A stretch of 64,000 nt of DNA from Putridiphycobacter sp045110285 (GTDB taxonomy: Bacteria; Bacteroidota; Bacteroidia; Flavobacteriales_D; Crocinitomicaceae). Shown here in pieces: positions 16,732-25,771 of this stretch (positions are counted from its first letter, which is position 1; every line of letters starts with the position of its first letter). Below the pieces are notes generated by a model. It ran no database searches and had not been told where the DNA came from. It saw only the letters and a list, made by a program, of their open reading frames with translations. The stretch is taken from positions 62,001 through 126,000 of the forward strand of contig JBGCGA010000003.1 of assembly GCA_045110285.1 (NCBI GenBank), in the 5' to 3' direction. The position numbers were made by a program, and so were the translations under genes.

Positions 16732-17454
16732 TTAGATTGTGATTTTTGGTTCCAAAGTTCTAGTAGGAACCATTATGTCTAGTATTTCTATTTTTTCTAA
16801 GTCTGCTTCAATTTCAGGATTTAATTCGTCATATGTATAACCATTAAACACTTCTTTACAGCGTTCATTTTTTATTCTTTTAGCAACCTTACCAATTGAA
16901 TTGATAACAGAAATGTACAAACCGTAAGAAGTTTTGGATTGCTTTTTTAACTGAATAGCCATTTGTTCGCTTATTTCCAAAAATTTGCCATTAGGCATAA
17001 CTGAAATTACTCTCAATGTTTTTTCCAACTGCGCTACTTTCGATTTCGCTATGATATTGTCTTCATTTTCTGCTAAAGCCTTTTTAGCTACAACAAGCTC
17101 TTTTTCAACCGCTAACTTCTCTTTCAACTTATACTCTACTTGCTTAGGCTTGGCTTCTAGTTGATACATATTTCCGGTGTAGAAGTCATATAACATTTCT
17201 TCCATTCTTTCGATATCAACATTTTCCTTTTCAACTAAAAGTTGATCTTGAGAATTTAAAGTAATCGAAAATACATCTCTCTCTCTTACCTCTGGAAGTT
17301 CTATTTTGTCATCAATTTCTACCTTCATTGGTAGCATCTTCGGAATTCCCGCTTCTAAATCCATTGTTGTAGTTACAATGAAAAATATTAAAAGCAAGAA
17401 GGCAATGTCGGCCATTGACCCTGCATTAATTTCTTCAAGTTCTCTTCTTGCCAT
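16732..17454 (-). CDS. ExbD/TolR-family protein (long, with helical insert)
   Basis: A 240-residue ExbD-like protein. The N-terminal helix has the conserved Asp (D16 in SMADIAFLLLIFF). Unlike the short copy, its periplasmic part contains a charged, coiled-coil-like stretch at about 95-150 (EKLAVEKELVVAKKALAENE and onward). A typical ExbD C-terminal region follows, with YGLYISVINSIGKVAKRIKNE-type spacing. It lies 11 bp ahead of the short ExbD, so both rods are co-expressed and could form a heterodimer. Confidence 0.86.
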   Translation of the reverse strand: MARRELEEINAGSMADIAFLLLIFFIVTTTMDLEAGIPKMLPMKVEIDDKIELPEVRERDVFSITLNSQDQLLVEKENVDIERMEEMLYDFYTGNMYQLEAKPKQVEYKLKEKLAVEKELVVAKKALAENEDNIIAKSKVAQLEKTLRVISVMPNGKFLEISEQMAIQLKKQSKTSYGLYISVINSIGKVAKRIKNERCKEVFNGYTYDELNPEIEADLEKIEILDIMVPTRTLEPKITI

Positions 17455-17460
17455 CTTATA

Positions 17461-18174
17461 TTATTTTGTAAAGAAACGTGATAAATTAACTACACTTTGC
17501 CATAGAATTAATGCAATAGCAATGACTCCTAAGGTCATTGTAATAGCAATTCCAGCACCTGTATATTTAAAGTTCGTATCTGTATAATTACTTGTTTCTA
17601 ACATTTTTCCTTCACCAACAGGAGCGGCCATTTTGTAGCAAATAAAAGCGATTATAGCTAGAGCAGCTATCCCAATGGCTGAACGTAAGAAACGTTTCGG
17701 ATTTTTAATAATATTTACTACAGTAAAAATTGCAATAGCAATTAGTGCGAGGTACATCAGCCATTGCGTGTAAGTTATTGAACTTAATGTCGCTTTTTGA
17801 AAGTCATACTCTTTTTGAGCGAGGTAGTGAATATCACCCTCTTCGATATTTTCACCGTACACCTTCTCAGGTTTTGTTGGATCAGAACTCATTAGAGTGT
17901 TGTAATCAACGGCTTTGCCTTCTGATAGGTCGTATGCCTTGTTTGCTTTCTTATCTAATACTAATGTATAATCAATAGGAGTAACCGTTGCGGGTTTCCC
18001 ACCATTTTTTGAAGGAACCTGATAAGAATACGAAAAGAATTCTTGGTCAGTTAATGCTAAGTCTTCGTCAGAGCTTGGTGCAATAGATATGTTTTTCCAT
18101 ATCAAAACAATTCCAATGACTAAGAATAGAGCCATGATTGCGGTTGATATTATTGATACTGTTTTATTTTGCAT
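17461..18174 (-). CDS. Unknown four-helix membrane protein of the TolQ/ExbD cluster
   Basis: I do not recognise a named family. The 237-residue protein has one N-terminal helix (about 7-26), an extracytoplasmic stretch of about 100 residues (30-130) with several Tyr and Asp/Glu, then three helices at about 132-153, 162-180 and 205-230. It lies between the TolQ/ExbB-like gene (50-bp gap) and the long ExbD (6-bp gap), so it is probably part of the same motor complex. Its role there is an inference from position. Confidence 0.6.
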   Translation of the reverse strand: MQNKTVSIISTAIMALFLVIGIVLIWKNISIAPSSDEDLALTDQEFFSYSYQVPSKNGGKPATVTPIDYTLVLDKKANKAYDLSEGKAVDYNTLMSSDPTKPEKVYGENIEEGDIHYLAQKEYDFQKATLSSITYTQWLMYLALIAIAIFTVVNIIKNPKRFLRSAIGIAALAIIAFICYKMAAPVGEGKMLETSNYTDTNFKYTGAGIAITMTLGVIAIALILWQSVVNLSRFFTK

Positions 18175-18224
18175 AATAATTTATGATGCGTTAAACAATT
18201 GTTTTATTTTAACCAAAATGGTTG

Positions 18225-18956
18225 TTACTTTGCTGCGTTATTTTTCAATAGAACGTCAATTAAAGATATTGAAGCATCTTCCATATCATTAACAATACTA
18301 TCTACTTTTGCAATTAGGTAATTGTAAAATACTTGCAGTATAATTGCGACAATCAAACCAAATACAGTCGTCAACAGGGCCACTTTAATATCTCCTGCAA
18401 TTAATCCAGCATCAACACCTCCATTTGTTTCAATTGAATCAAATGCTTGAATCATACCAATTACTGTACCCATAAAACCTAACATTGGTGCCAAAGCAAT
18501 AAACAATTGAATCCAAGACATTCCTTTTTCCAAAAGTCCCATTTGTACACCACCGTATGAAATAACAGATTTTTCAACCATGTCAATTCCTTCTTCAGCT
18601 CTATCTAAACCTTGGTAAAAGATTGAAGCGACAGGTCCTCTAGTGTTTCTACAAACTTCTTTAGCCGCATCTACGCCTCCCGAAGCTAAAGCTTCATCAA
18701 CTTGTGCAACCAATTTTTTTGTATTAGTTGTAGCCAGGTTTAAATAAACAATTCTTTCTATTACCATGGCTAAACCAAAGATTAAACAGGCAAGAACAAC
18801 TCCCATGAATTCGGCTCCACCTTCAATAAACCTTTGCTTTAATACATTTACAAAAGACGCCTTTGGCACAGCTGCTGCGCTTGCAGTTTGAGCAATTACA
18901 GTTGCTGATGTGATGAATGCACCTACTAACATTAATCCTTTTTTCATTGTTTTCAA
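18225..18956 (-). CDS. MotA/TolQ/ExbB proton-channel family protein
   Basis: Stator-type membrane protein that forms a proton channel with ExbD/TolR partners. The 243-residue protein has an N-terminal hydrophobic segment (residues 5-25, perhaps a signal or an extra helix), a helix at about 50-72 and two later helices around 147-168 and 190-212. The family core reads FIALAPMLGFMGTVIGMIQAF and LLTTVFGLIVAI. The real start may be the first or the second ATG (18956 or 18947). It is the first gene of the four-gene cluster. The physiological load of this motor is not evident from the sequence. Confidence 0.9.
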   Translation of the reverse strand: MKTMKKGLMLVGAFITSATVIAQTASAAAVPKASFVNVLKQRFIEGGAEFMGVVLACLIFGLAMVIERIVYLNLATTNTKKLVAQVDEALASGGVDAAKEVCRNTRGPVASIFYQGLDRAEEGIDMVEKSVISYGGVQMGLLEKGMSWIQLFIALAPMLGFMGTVIGMIQAFDSIETNGGVDAGLIAGDIKVALLTTVFGLIVAIILQVFYNYLIAKVDSIVNDMEDASISLIDVLLKNNAAK

Positions 18957-19071
18957 ATTTGAGTTATTGTTTTATTTTATTTTTCAATCGTTACAATTTT
19001 TAACGAGTTGCTAAAGTACAAAAATTTATAATTAATACTAATTGTAATATATTTATTTTCGGTGTCAGAAT

Positions 19072-20106
19072 CTATTTTCTATGCATCTCTCCGCAGATGA
19101 CAGATTCTATTAAATAATGTCTTTCAGCTGTCGTTTTTGTCTTTCCAATAACATACATCAGCTTAGTAATGGCAGTTTCTGTTGTTAAATCAACACCGCT
19201 TACTACTCCTAATTCTAAAAATTTCTGACTGGTTTCATATTTACCTTGGTCAACTTTTCCTTTGGTGCATTGCGTAATATTTAACACAATTCCGCCCTCG
19301 TTAATGTAATTTTTTAAAATGTCAAAAAACAATTTAGAAGAAAACACATTTCCACTTCCAAATGTCTCAATAACAACAGCTTCATTGTTGTTGATGTCAA
19401 ATAATGGAGCAAGTGATTTGATATTCATGCTTGGAAATACTTTCACCAAACCAATGTTCTCATTAAAGTGTGTAAACAGCTCTAATTTAGGAGCTTCAGT
19501 TCTAAATAATTCTTCGTCATCAAACACAATATCTACTCCTGCTACTGCGAGCGACGGATAATTTGGGGAATCAAATGCTTCAAAAGAGGCTGCACTAACT
19601 TTACTCGCTCTGTTACCTCTGTAAAGTTGATATTCAAAATAAATTGCTACTTCTTGAATAATCGGCTCGTCATCAATGTCAACCATTCCCGCAATTTCAA
19701 TAGCAGTTATTAAGTTTTCTTTCCCATCAGTTCTTATCTGTCCTATAGGCAATTGCGAACCAGTTAAAATAACTGGTTTTTTTAATCCAAGCAGCATAAA
19801 ACTTAATGCTGAAGCCGTATAAGCCATAGTGTCTGATCCGTGCAAAATCACGAATCCGTTATAATTTTCATACTTTTCAAAGATCGTCTTGGCTAAGTTA
19901 GCCCAATCAGCCACGGTAATTTCCGAAGAGTCAATAGGCTGATTGATAGAAATTACATCTAACTCGTAGTCTATTTGTTTTAGCTCAGGTACATGGTTGT
20001 ACAAGTGTTTAAAGTCAAATGATTTTAAGGCTCCTGTTTTAGGGTCGTTAATCATTCCAATTGTTCCACCGGTATAGATGATGAGCACTTTAGGATTTAT
20101 ATCCAT
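19072..20106 (-). CDS. ansA: Type I (cytoplasmic-type) L-asparaginase
   Basis: Hydrolyses L-asparagine to aspartate and ammonia. The 344-residue product has both active-site regions: YTGGTIGM (T12-T15 region, nucleophile loop) and LHGSDTMAYTASAL with the Thr-Asp pair of the second triad. ETFGSGN near the C-terminal domain is also typical. No signal peptide is visible, which fits the cytosolic type I enzyme. The TolQ-like gene follows on the same strand after 115 bp. Confidence 0.95.
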   Translation of the reverse strand: MDINPKVLIIYTGGTIGMINDPKTGALKSFDFKHLYNHVPELKQIDYELDVISINQPIDSSEITVADWANLAKTIFEKYENYNGFVILHGSDTMAYTASALSFMLLGLKKPVILTGSQLPIGQIRTDGKENLITAIEIAGMVDIDDEPIIQEVAIYFEYQLYRGNRASKVSAASFEAFDSPNYPSLAVAGVDIVFDDEELFRTEAPKLELFTHFNENIGLVKVFPSMNIKSLAPLFDINNNEAVVIETFGSGNVFSSKLFFDILKNYINEGGIVLNITQCTKGKVDQGKYETSQKFLELGVVSGVDLTTETAITKLMYVIGKTKTTAERHYLIESVICGEMHRK

Positions 20107-20131
20107 CTTAGTTATTACAATATTAAGGAAT

Positions 20132-20139
20132 CAAATATA
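20132..20139 (-). promoter_or_regulatory. Candidate -7 element of ansA
   Basis: TATATTTG on the minus strand, 25 nt before the ATG; no clear -33 element. Confidence 0.45.
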
Positions 20140-20214
20140 GGAATTGTGTGATGATTCCTTTAAATGTGCTTTGTATTTATTTAAATGGGGAATCGACTGA
20201 TTGGGCAACTGTTG

Positions 20215-20988
20215 TTATGTTAGCTGAAAAACTTCTAAGGCATTTTGACTAGTAATTTTTCCAATTTCATTTAGATTTTTACCAAAGATGTCTGACAATT
20301 TATTTGCAATTATTGGAATGTAAGCGCTTTCGTTCCGCTTGCCGCGATTTGGTGTTGGTGCGAGATACGGCGAATCGGTTTCTAATACCAAGTGCTTCAG
20401 CTCTACATTCTCGATTACCTTATCTAAACCTGAGTTTTTGAAAGTTAAAACACCACCTATACCAAGTTTAAAGCCTCCGTAGTTAATTATTTTGTTAGCC
20501 TGATCTATGTCACCAGTAAAGCAATGAAAAACACCAGTTAATGATTCATCATTTAATTGGTCGATTACCTCAAAAGTTTCATCAAAAGCATCTCTTACAT
20601 GTATCACAATGGGCAATTTTAAAGTTTTAGCCCATTGAATTTGCTCAATAAATGCATCTTTTTGAGCTGCCTGAAATGATTTGTCCCAGAATAGATCCAT
20701 TCCAATTTCACCAACGGCAATAATTTTAGTTTTTGGAATAAGTGCTTGAATAGCCAATAGATCTTTTTTATAATTTTCTCCAACCGAGCATGGGTGTAAG
20801 CCTAACATAGGGTAGCATTGATTTGGAAACTCTTTTTGAAGCGCCAACATTCCGGGAATCGATTCTTGGTCAATATTTGGCAAAAAGAACTTTGAAACGC
20901 CAAGTTCGATTGCTGAGTTAATGGCTTTAGTTCTATCTTCATCAAATTCTTTGCTATACAGATGTGTATGCGTATCAATAAATGTCAT
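20215..20988 (-). CDS. TatD-family metal-dependent hydrolase/DNase
   Basis: A 257-residue TIM-barrel amidohydrolase of the TatD family; known members are 3'-5' exonucleases for DNA or D-Tyr-tRNA-like substrates. Metal-site motifs are DTHTH (5-9), GEIGMD, IHVRDA, FHCF and ETDSPYLAP. I chose the ATG at 20988 because the family starts a few residues before DTHTH. A longer frame would extend into the upstream gene. It follows the beta-barrel gene by 10 bp and is probably co-transcribed with it. Confidence 0.93.
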   Translation of the reverse strand: MTFIDTHTHLYSKEFDEDRTKAINSAIELGVSKFFLPNIDQESIPGMLALQKEFPNQCYPMLGLHPCSVGENYKKDLLAIQALIPKTKIIAVGEIGMDLFWDKSFQAAQKDAFIEQIQWAKTLKLPIVIHVRDAFDETFEVIDQLNDESLTGVFHCFTGDIDQANKIINYGGFKLGIGGVLTFKNSGLDKVIENVELKHLVLETDSPYLAPTPNRGKRNESAYIPIIANKLSDIFGKNLNEIGKITSQNALEVFQLT

Positions 20989-20998
20989 TCGTAAAGTG

Positions 20999-21865
20999 TT
21001 ATTCCCAGTCTGGGCATGTACTGCAGTTATCTTTGACTCTTTTGTATAGAAAGAATCCACCTCCAACTTGCATATCTGCATACACAAACTGTTGTTTTAC
21101 TCTATTTTCAGTTAGCCTAATTGTTTGCAAGTTTGGTAAATTAATATACCCAACCGACCAATTGGTTTGCAGAAAAAATCGATTAAAAAAATCGGCTCTT
21201 AAACCTGTATGAAGTGAACCTCCGAAGCCTGAAATTTTAAGATCAGTATTATTGTCAGTATTATTCCACACAAAATCGGTTTGAGTAACCACGCCGCCTA
21301 GTCCAAGTCCAAATCGATATTGTAAAAAATGTTTTCTGTTTTTAGAACGGTAAAAATAATTAGTATGCTGAACTTGTAATGACACATAGTTGAGTCCGTT
21401 TGAGTTTTCGTAGTGTATTGCTGGAGGCGAAAGTACGGCTGGCGTATTATTATAATTTCCTGCCAATACACTATTTGCAGCTTGATCAATAGTGCCTGAA
21501 AGCAAGGCAGTTTGATTATCTGTCATGACATATTTCATATGGTCATATCCAAAGGAAATATCATACTTTTCTTTATAATAATACCCTAACCTGATATTAA
21601 ATTGAGGAACAGAAAGAGTCTTAGGATTAACGTATGTTTTAAAGTCTCTTACTGGATTATCGTGAGCAGTCGCATCTTGCACCGTAAAATCGTATCCGGG
21701 CCCAGAAAAACTAATATCGCTCTTACTATAAATTGAACGGTTATAGCCCCAAAAGAAATAAATGGCTCCTTTTTGGTTACTTTGCTTTTTTTTGTAGGAA
21801 TAGTTTTGCTGACTGAAAACAGGCTGAAAAGTAATTAAAACTATTAGAGCAAGGCAATTTTTCAT
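20999..21865 (-). CDS. Putative outer-membrane beta-barrel protein
   Basis: A 288-residue exported protein with a signal peptide (about 1-18, ending VFSQ). It has alternating aromatic/hydrophobic strands (FNIRLGYYYKEKYDISFGYDH; YRFGLGLGGVV; SLHTGLRADFF), as in small outer-membrane barrels. A short Cys motif near the C-terminus (CSTCPDWE) is odd and could bind a metal or form a disulfide. I cannot assign a function. It lies upstream of tatD on the same strand. Confidence 0.65.
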   Translation of the reverse strand: MKNCLALIVLITFQPVFSQQNYSYKKKQSNQKGAIYFFWGYNRSIYSKSDISFSGPGYDFTVQDATAHDNPVRDFKTYVNPKTLSVPQFNIRLGYYYKEKYDISFGYDHMKYVMTDNQTALLSGTIDQAANSVLAGNYNNTPAVLSPPAIHYENSNGLNYVSLQVQHTNYFYRSKNRKHFLQYRFGLGLGGVVTQTDFVWNNTDNNTDLKISGFGGSLHTGLRADFFNRFFLQTNWSVGYINLPNLQTIRLTENRVKQQFVYADMQVGGGFFLYKRVKDNCSTCPDWE

Positions 21866-21924
21866 ATATTCGTTTATTCAATAACGTAAAACGTGTTTAA
21901 AATTACGAACTATTTTTTACCTGC

Positions 21925-22287
21925 ATGGCTAATCATAATGAAATTGGAGAAAAAGGTGAGGCATTAGCGAAATCATTTTTAGAAAAAAAAGGGTACAAAA
22001 TTCTAGCAACAAATTACCGATTCAAAAAGTTAGAAATTGATATTGTTTCAGAATTTAAAGGAAAGTTAGTTGTTGCTGAAGTTAAAACTCGACAAAGCTC
22101 TTACTTAGCTGGCCCGGAAGATACAGTGTCTAAATCAAAACAAAGGGGAATAGTAAAATGTGCGAATGCATACATTATTGAAAATGAAATAGACATGGAA
22201 ACAAGATTCGATATTATTTCAATCATTTTGAATCAAAATGAAAAAAGTATAGATCATTTAGAAGATGCTTTTTACCCTTTACTATAA
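21925..22287 (+). CDS. YraN/UPF0102 family nuclease-like protein
   Basis: A 120-residue protein with a PD-(D/E)XK-like fold signature: GEKGEALAKSFL at the N-terminus, then LEIDIVSE and VVAEVKTRQ, giving the E...D...ExK arrangement. It resembles Holliday-junction resolvase folds, but the function of this family is not settled. It starts a two-gene plus-strand unit with the lipoprotein gene 10 bp downstream. Confidence 0.88.
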   Translation: MANHNEIGEKGEALAKSFLEKKGYKILATNYRFKKLEIDIVSEFKGKLVVAEVKTRQSSYLAGPEDTVSKSKQRGIVKCANAYIIENEIDMETRFDIISIILNQNEKSIDHLEDAFYPLL

Positions 22288-22297
22288 AGCGTAGTAT

Positions 22298-22978
22298 ATG
22301 AGAGTAATAGTATTAGTTGTTTTATCTTTAGTTCTGTTTAGCTGTGGAGTGAATAATAATTTTTCTAAAAAAAAGTATTTAAAGCTAAAACCACTTAAAA
22401 GTTCTAGTAGTAAAAACAGTTCTCATGAAGATATTGAAAAAGAGCGCACTAAGTTTTATGGCTATCAACAAGGAGATAGTGAGAGAAATGAATTTGAAAT
22501 CCAAGATAACTTTAAGAAAAGCGTTGAGCCAGCATTAAATGATAATTTAAAGGCTGATAGCTTAATTAGAATAGATTGCAGTTTAGCTGATACTAAGTCA
22601 GCAGCAAATGATTACTTATTAAAGGAAAACAGAGTTACAAGCTACGATAAGAGTTTACTTCCGGAAGATAGTACATATATATATAGGTTTAATACGCGTT
22701 TTCTTATTTCCGTTGGTTTTGGTATTGCCGGTGCAATTGCCTGGATTGCTGGAGGTTTTACTGTAGGCTATTTATTGCCAGGGATAGCAATACTTTTATT
22801 TTTGATTGCAAGTATTTTTGCAGTTTCAGCAGTGTTAGAGGGAAAAGAAATGAACCCCAAAGTTGATAATAAAAAATTTAGGAGAAAATATAGAATGATG
22901 GTAGCGTGGTCTATTCTCGGAGGAGTGATACTTCTCACTGCAGCGGCATTCATAGTGGGAGTTGCTTTATTTTTTTAA
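22298..22978 (+). CDS. Unknown lipoprotein-like protein with C-terminal membrane helices
   Basis: No recognised family. The 226-residue product begins with a lipoprotein signal (VLFSCG, Cys16), then has a Ser/Lys-rich charged region to about residue 130. A hydrophobic hairpin follows at about 135-180 (FLISVGFGIAGAIAWIAGG and onward), with a last helix at about 203-226. A lipidated N-terminus combined with C-terminal membrane helices is unusual. It lies 10 bp after yraN and ends in a terminator hairpin. Confidence 0.6.
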   Translation: MRVIVLVVLSLVLFSCGVNNNFSKKKYLKLKPLKSSSSKNSSHEDIEKERTKFYGYQQGDSERNEFEIQDNFKKSVEPALNDNLKADSLIRIDCSLADTKSAANDYLLKENRVTSYDKSLLPEDSTYIYRFNTRFLISVGFGIAGAIAWIAGGFTVGYLLPGIAILLFLIASIFAVSAVLEGKEMNPKVDNKKFRRKYRMMVAWSILGGVILLTAAAFIVGVALFF

Positions 22979-22984
22979 ACAAAG

Positions 22985-23010
22985 AAACCACCTCATTTCT
23001 AAGGTGGTTT
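22985..23010. terminator. Bidirectional terminator between the lipoprotein and DUF3108 genes
   Basis: A 9-bp stem AAACCACCT/AGGTGGTTT with an 8-nt loop lies between convergent genes. Confidence 0.72.
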
Positions 23011-23036
23011 TCATGCTACTATTTATTTTCAAAATT

Positions 23037-23828
23037 TTATTTCACTTTAGCCATTGAATTTTTTAGGTTTTCCCATTTAACAAGGTGCATTTTTAAAGAC
23101 CCGACTTTAATTTTTGCTTTTGCTAAGATTGGAATTCTATTGGCATCATCAGTAATCCAAACTGTTAGGTCTTCTGAGCTATTAAATACTCTACCTTCTT
23201 GAACAACCGGTACAAATTTCATACATCTGTACTTGTCGCCTTTAATTTTTACCAATTGCTTTCCAGTGTATTTAATTTTTGTTGGGTAAAGCTCGTTATC
23301 TAAAAATATGTTTACTGTAAATACATCTCCAATTTTAGCGCCGTCAAAGTTTAGAGTTCGTGCATAATAGAAAGCCGATATCATATCTTGAACCATGCTT
23401 GGAACTTTATATTTTTTTCCTGCTCCATTGTCAACTACCTTTTTGTGTTGATAAAAGGTATAGTCTTGACTTATTTTATATCCGCCTTCATTTACTCTTC
23501 TTATAAATAACCAAGGAAACATTCCTTTGGCATCCATGTGCGATTCGTAAACATCATGAACTTTGTAAAACCACTCAAAAGCTGATATTGTTCTACCAAC
23601 GCCTCTTACTCTCCATAACTTTCGCCCTTGTACAGATTTTTTTGATTCGTCAACTGTTAAAACTGCTTCTCCTGCGTCTAAAACACCATAGGATAAACGA
23701 TAAGTTAATTTTTCTCCTGGTTGGAATGCTTTATTAGTTGTACTTGGAAATGTTGCTATGTCAGCTGTTCTTGCCTCAGATATGAAGGCTAACAGAAATG
23801 TGCTCAGTATAAATGTTATTGTTTTCAT
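23037..23828 (-). CDS. DUF3108-family exported protein
   Basis: A 263-residue protein with a signal peptide (about 1-19). The body matches the DUF3108 pattern: FQPGEKLTYRLSYGVLDAGEAVL at the start, then alternating beta strands with WFYKVHDVYES, DMISAFYYARTL and VWITDDANRIPI. These proteins are periplasmic or outer-membrane-associated and of unknown function. I chose the ATG at 23828 because it gives a clean signal peptide; the frame extends 17 codons further upstream without one. It is the only gene of its unit. Confidence 0.85.
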   Translation of the reverse strand: MKTITFILSTFLLAFISEARTADIATFPSTTNKAFQPGEKLTYRLSYGVLDAGEAVLTVDESKKSVQGRKLWRVRGVGRTISAFEWFYKVHDVYESHMDAKGMFPWLFIRRVNEGGYKISQDYTFYQHKKVVDNGAGKKYKVPSMVQDMISAFYYARTLNFDGAKIGDVFTVNIFLDNELYPTKIKYTGKQLVKIKGDKYRCMKFVPVVQEGRVFNSSEDLTVWITDDANRIPILAKAKIKVGSLKMHLVKWENLKNSMAKVK

Positions 23829-24018
23829 GGTATTGAATTTTAAGTTATCCATTCGTAATAATTTCAAAATCTGTGCCAAATTTCCTTTTCTTTTTTTGAT
23901 GCAGATTTGGAAAGCTATTATTTGGAAATACAGATAATAATACTTACATTGTACACCGAGTAAGTAGTTTTTTTCATTTCAAGCGGAAGAGTTCAATGTT
24001 TATTGAGCTCTTTCCATG

Positions 24019-25011
24019 TTAAAGGACTTCAGTTATTTTGCTTGCAACTGTTTCAACTTCGATTTTTAAAAGCTGATTTCTTTCTGACTCGCATGCCTCA
24101 TTTATTATGTGAACGCTCTTCCCTAGAGGTTGCCATCTGCCTGAGTGCAATGGTCTGCGCATTGTGAATAGGCCGATAGAATGAATATGGCAAATCCCTC
24201 CAATATGCAAAGGACCTGTACTTGAGGCGACTAGAAGATCGGAATTTGCAATGAAAGAAATCAATTGGTCCAGACTCATTTTACCAGATAAATCTGTTAT
24301 GTTGTTTTGCTTAGGAAGCTGACTTCTGAAAAACGTTGACTCTTCTTCAGTGCCAGTAAAAAAAAACTGATAATCCGTTTTTGGTAATGAGCAGGCTAAA
24401 GCTATAAAATTTTGCACTCCCCACTCAAGAGCACTTCCTTTGGATTTGGGATGCAAAACTATATTTTTTTTTGTTTTGCTAAGGTGGCTTTTTAAATCTT
24501 TTGCCAGCGGCTGAACTTTTGAAAAATTGATATAATCTGCCAATTCGGACAAAGAATAGTGGTGTCTGCAACCCAAAGGTTGTAAAAGTTTGGTGTTTAA
24601 TTGTGCCTCATGTAAATCAGAATTTTTCCTTGTAAAATTAACCCTATGATTGCAGGTCATAAGGTGAAACAGTCGGTGCGAAGTCCCAATTCGTTCGGGA
24701 ATTTGTGCCTTTCTTACCAGCCGCGCAATTTCTCTTCGTGGAAAAATATGAATAAACACATCAATGTTTTGACTTTTTAACCATTCAAGTTGAGCACGAT
24801 CCTCCATTTTTGAAATTTCCGCCCAACTCCAAACCTCGTCAATATTAGCTACGCAATCTATAATTGGTTTAGTGTAAGTATTACCTAAAAAAATAATGTT
24901 GGCCTCAGGATAAATTTCTTTTAAAATTCCAACTAATGGCAGTGTTAATGCAACATCTCCTATACTATCAGTTCTACTTATTACTATTTTTTTAGCTAGG
25001 TTTATGAGCAC
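24019..25011 (-). CDS. Glycosyltransferase family 9 (ADP-heptosyltransferase-like)
   Basis: A 330-residue GT-B enzyme resembling LPS heptosyltransferases. Landmarks are ISRTDSIGDVALTLPL at the N-terminus, HPKSKGSALEWG in the donor half and LVASSTGPLHI near the C-terminus. The start is probably a GTG at 25011, inside the end of the GT2 gene (20-bp overlap), which indicates coupled translation. The likely pathway is LPS core or surface glycan assembly; the donor sugar cannot be told from the sequence alone. Confidence 0.9.
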   Translation of the reverse strand: MLINLAKKIVISRTDSIGDVALTLPLVGILKEIYPEANIIFLGNTYTKPIIDCVANIDEVWSWAEISKMEDRAQLEWLKSQNIDVFIHIFPRREIARLVRKAQIPERIGTSHRLFHLMTCNHRVNFTRKNSDLHEAQLNTKLLQPLGCRHHYSLSELADYINFSKVQPLAKDLKSHLSKTKKNIVLHPKSKGSALEWGVQNFIALACSLPKTDYQFFFTGTEEESTFFRSQLPKQNNITDLSGKMSLDQLISFIANSDLLVASSTGPLHIGGICHIHSIGLFTMRRPLHSGRWQPLGKSVHIINEACESERNQLLKIEVETVASKITEVL

Positions 25012-25762
25012 GATTTAATTGTCTTAATGTTTGATATTTATAGATATTAGATTGAGCTGAAATTTGAGCAATTTTAAAACCATTGTATCCATCAAGGAAT
25101 CCTAAATTTAACAAATACATGCTAAAAAAACGCCCTAATGCGCTTAAATAGGGCCTGAATACAGATGCTTTTTTCCCATTTTGATACATTTTCAAAGCAG
25201 TTAACTCCGAGTATTTGTCCGCACGGGCTTGATGTTCCTCATAGTCATAATAGGTATAATGGTGTAAATGACCTTTGAGCTCAATAACAGGTAAATTCTT
25301 ATCTATTGCTAAATCTTCATGCACTAATTCCCCCTCCCAATGGCTGGTATCTTTGGGGAAAATGCGCATTTTTTTGTCGGGATACCATGATGAATGCTTA
25401 ATCCATTGACCACAATAGTTTACCATTCGATTTAGTATGTAAATGCTATTGAAACCACTGCTTGATGTTAAAAGAATTTGTTCCCTTAAAGTTTCATCTA
25501 ACGCCTCATCAGCATCTAAAGACAATATGTAGTCATTTTTTGCCTGGGAATTAGCGAAGTTCTTTTGCTGACTATATCCTTCCCATTTTCTTTGAATAAA
25601 ATTGACACCATATTGCTTGCAGATTGTCGCTGTATTATCCGTTGAAAAACTATCAACAACTACAATGTCATCACAAATTTCCATTGCATCAACCGATCTT
25701 AACGCTCGCTCAATATTACGCTCTTCATTAAAAGTGATGATAACAACTGATAGTGGCTGCAT
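24992..25762 (-). CDS. Glycosyltransferase family 2 (WaaE/KdtX-like)
   Basis: A 256-residue GT-A enzyme. VVIITFNEERNIERALRSV opens the nucleotide-binding fold, DSFSTDNT follows, and the metal-binding DXD-like motif is LDADEA after YSQQKNFA. This combination is typical of LPS core beta-1,4-glucosyltransferases of the WaaE/KdtX type. It lies between an unknown membrane protein (9 bp upstream) and the GT9 gene (overlap), which supports a surface-glycan operon. Confidence 0.9.
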   Translation of the reverse strand: MQPLSVVIITFNEERNIERALRSVDAMEICDDIVVVDSFSTDNTATICKQYGVNFIQRKWEGYSQQKNFANSQAKNDYILSLDADEALDETLREQILLTSSSGFNSIYILNRMVNYCGQWIKHSSWYPDKKMRIFPKDTSHWEGELVHEDLAIDKNLPVIELKGHLHHYTYYDYEEHQARADKYSELTALKMYQNGKKASVFRPYLSALGRFFSMYLLNLGFLDGYNGFKIAQISAQSNIYKYQTLRQLNRAHKPS

Positions 25763-25771
25763 GTAGAGAAG

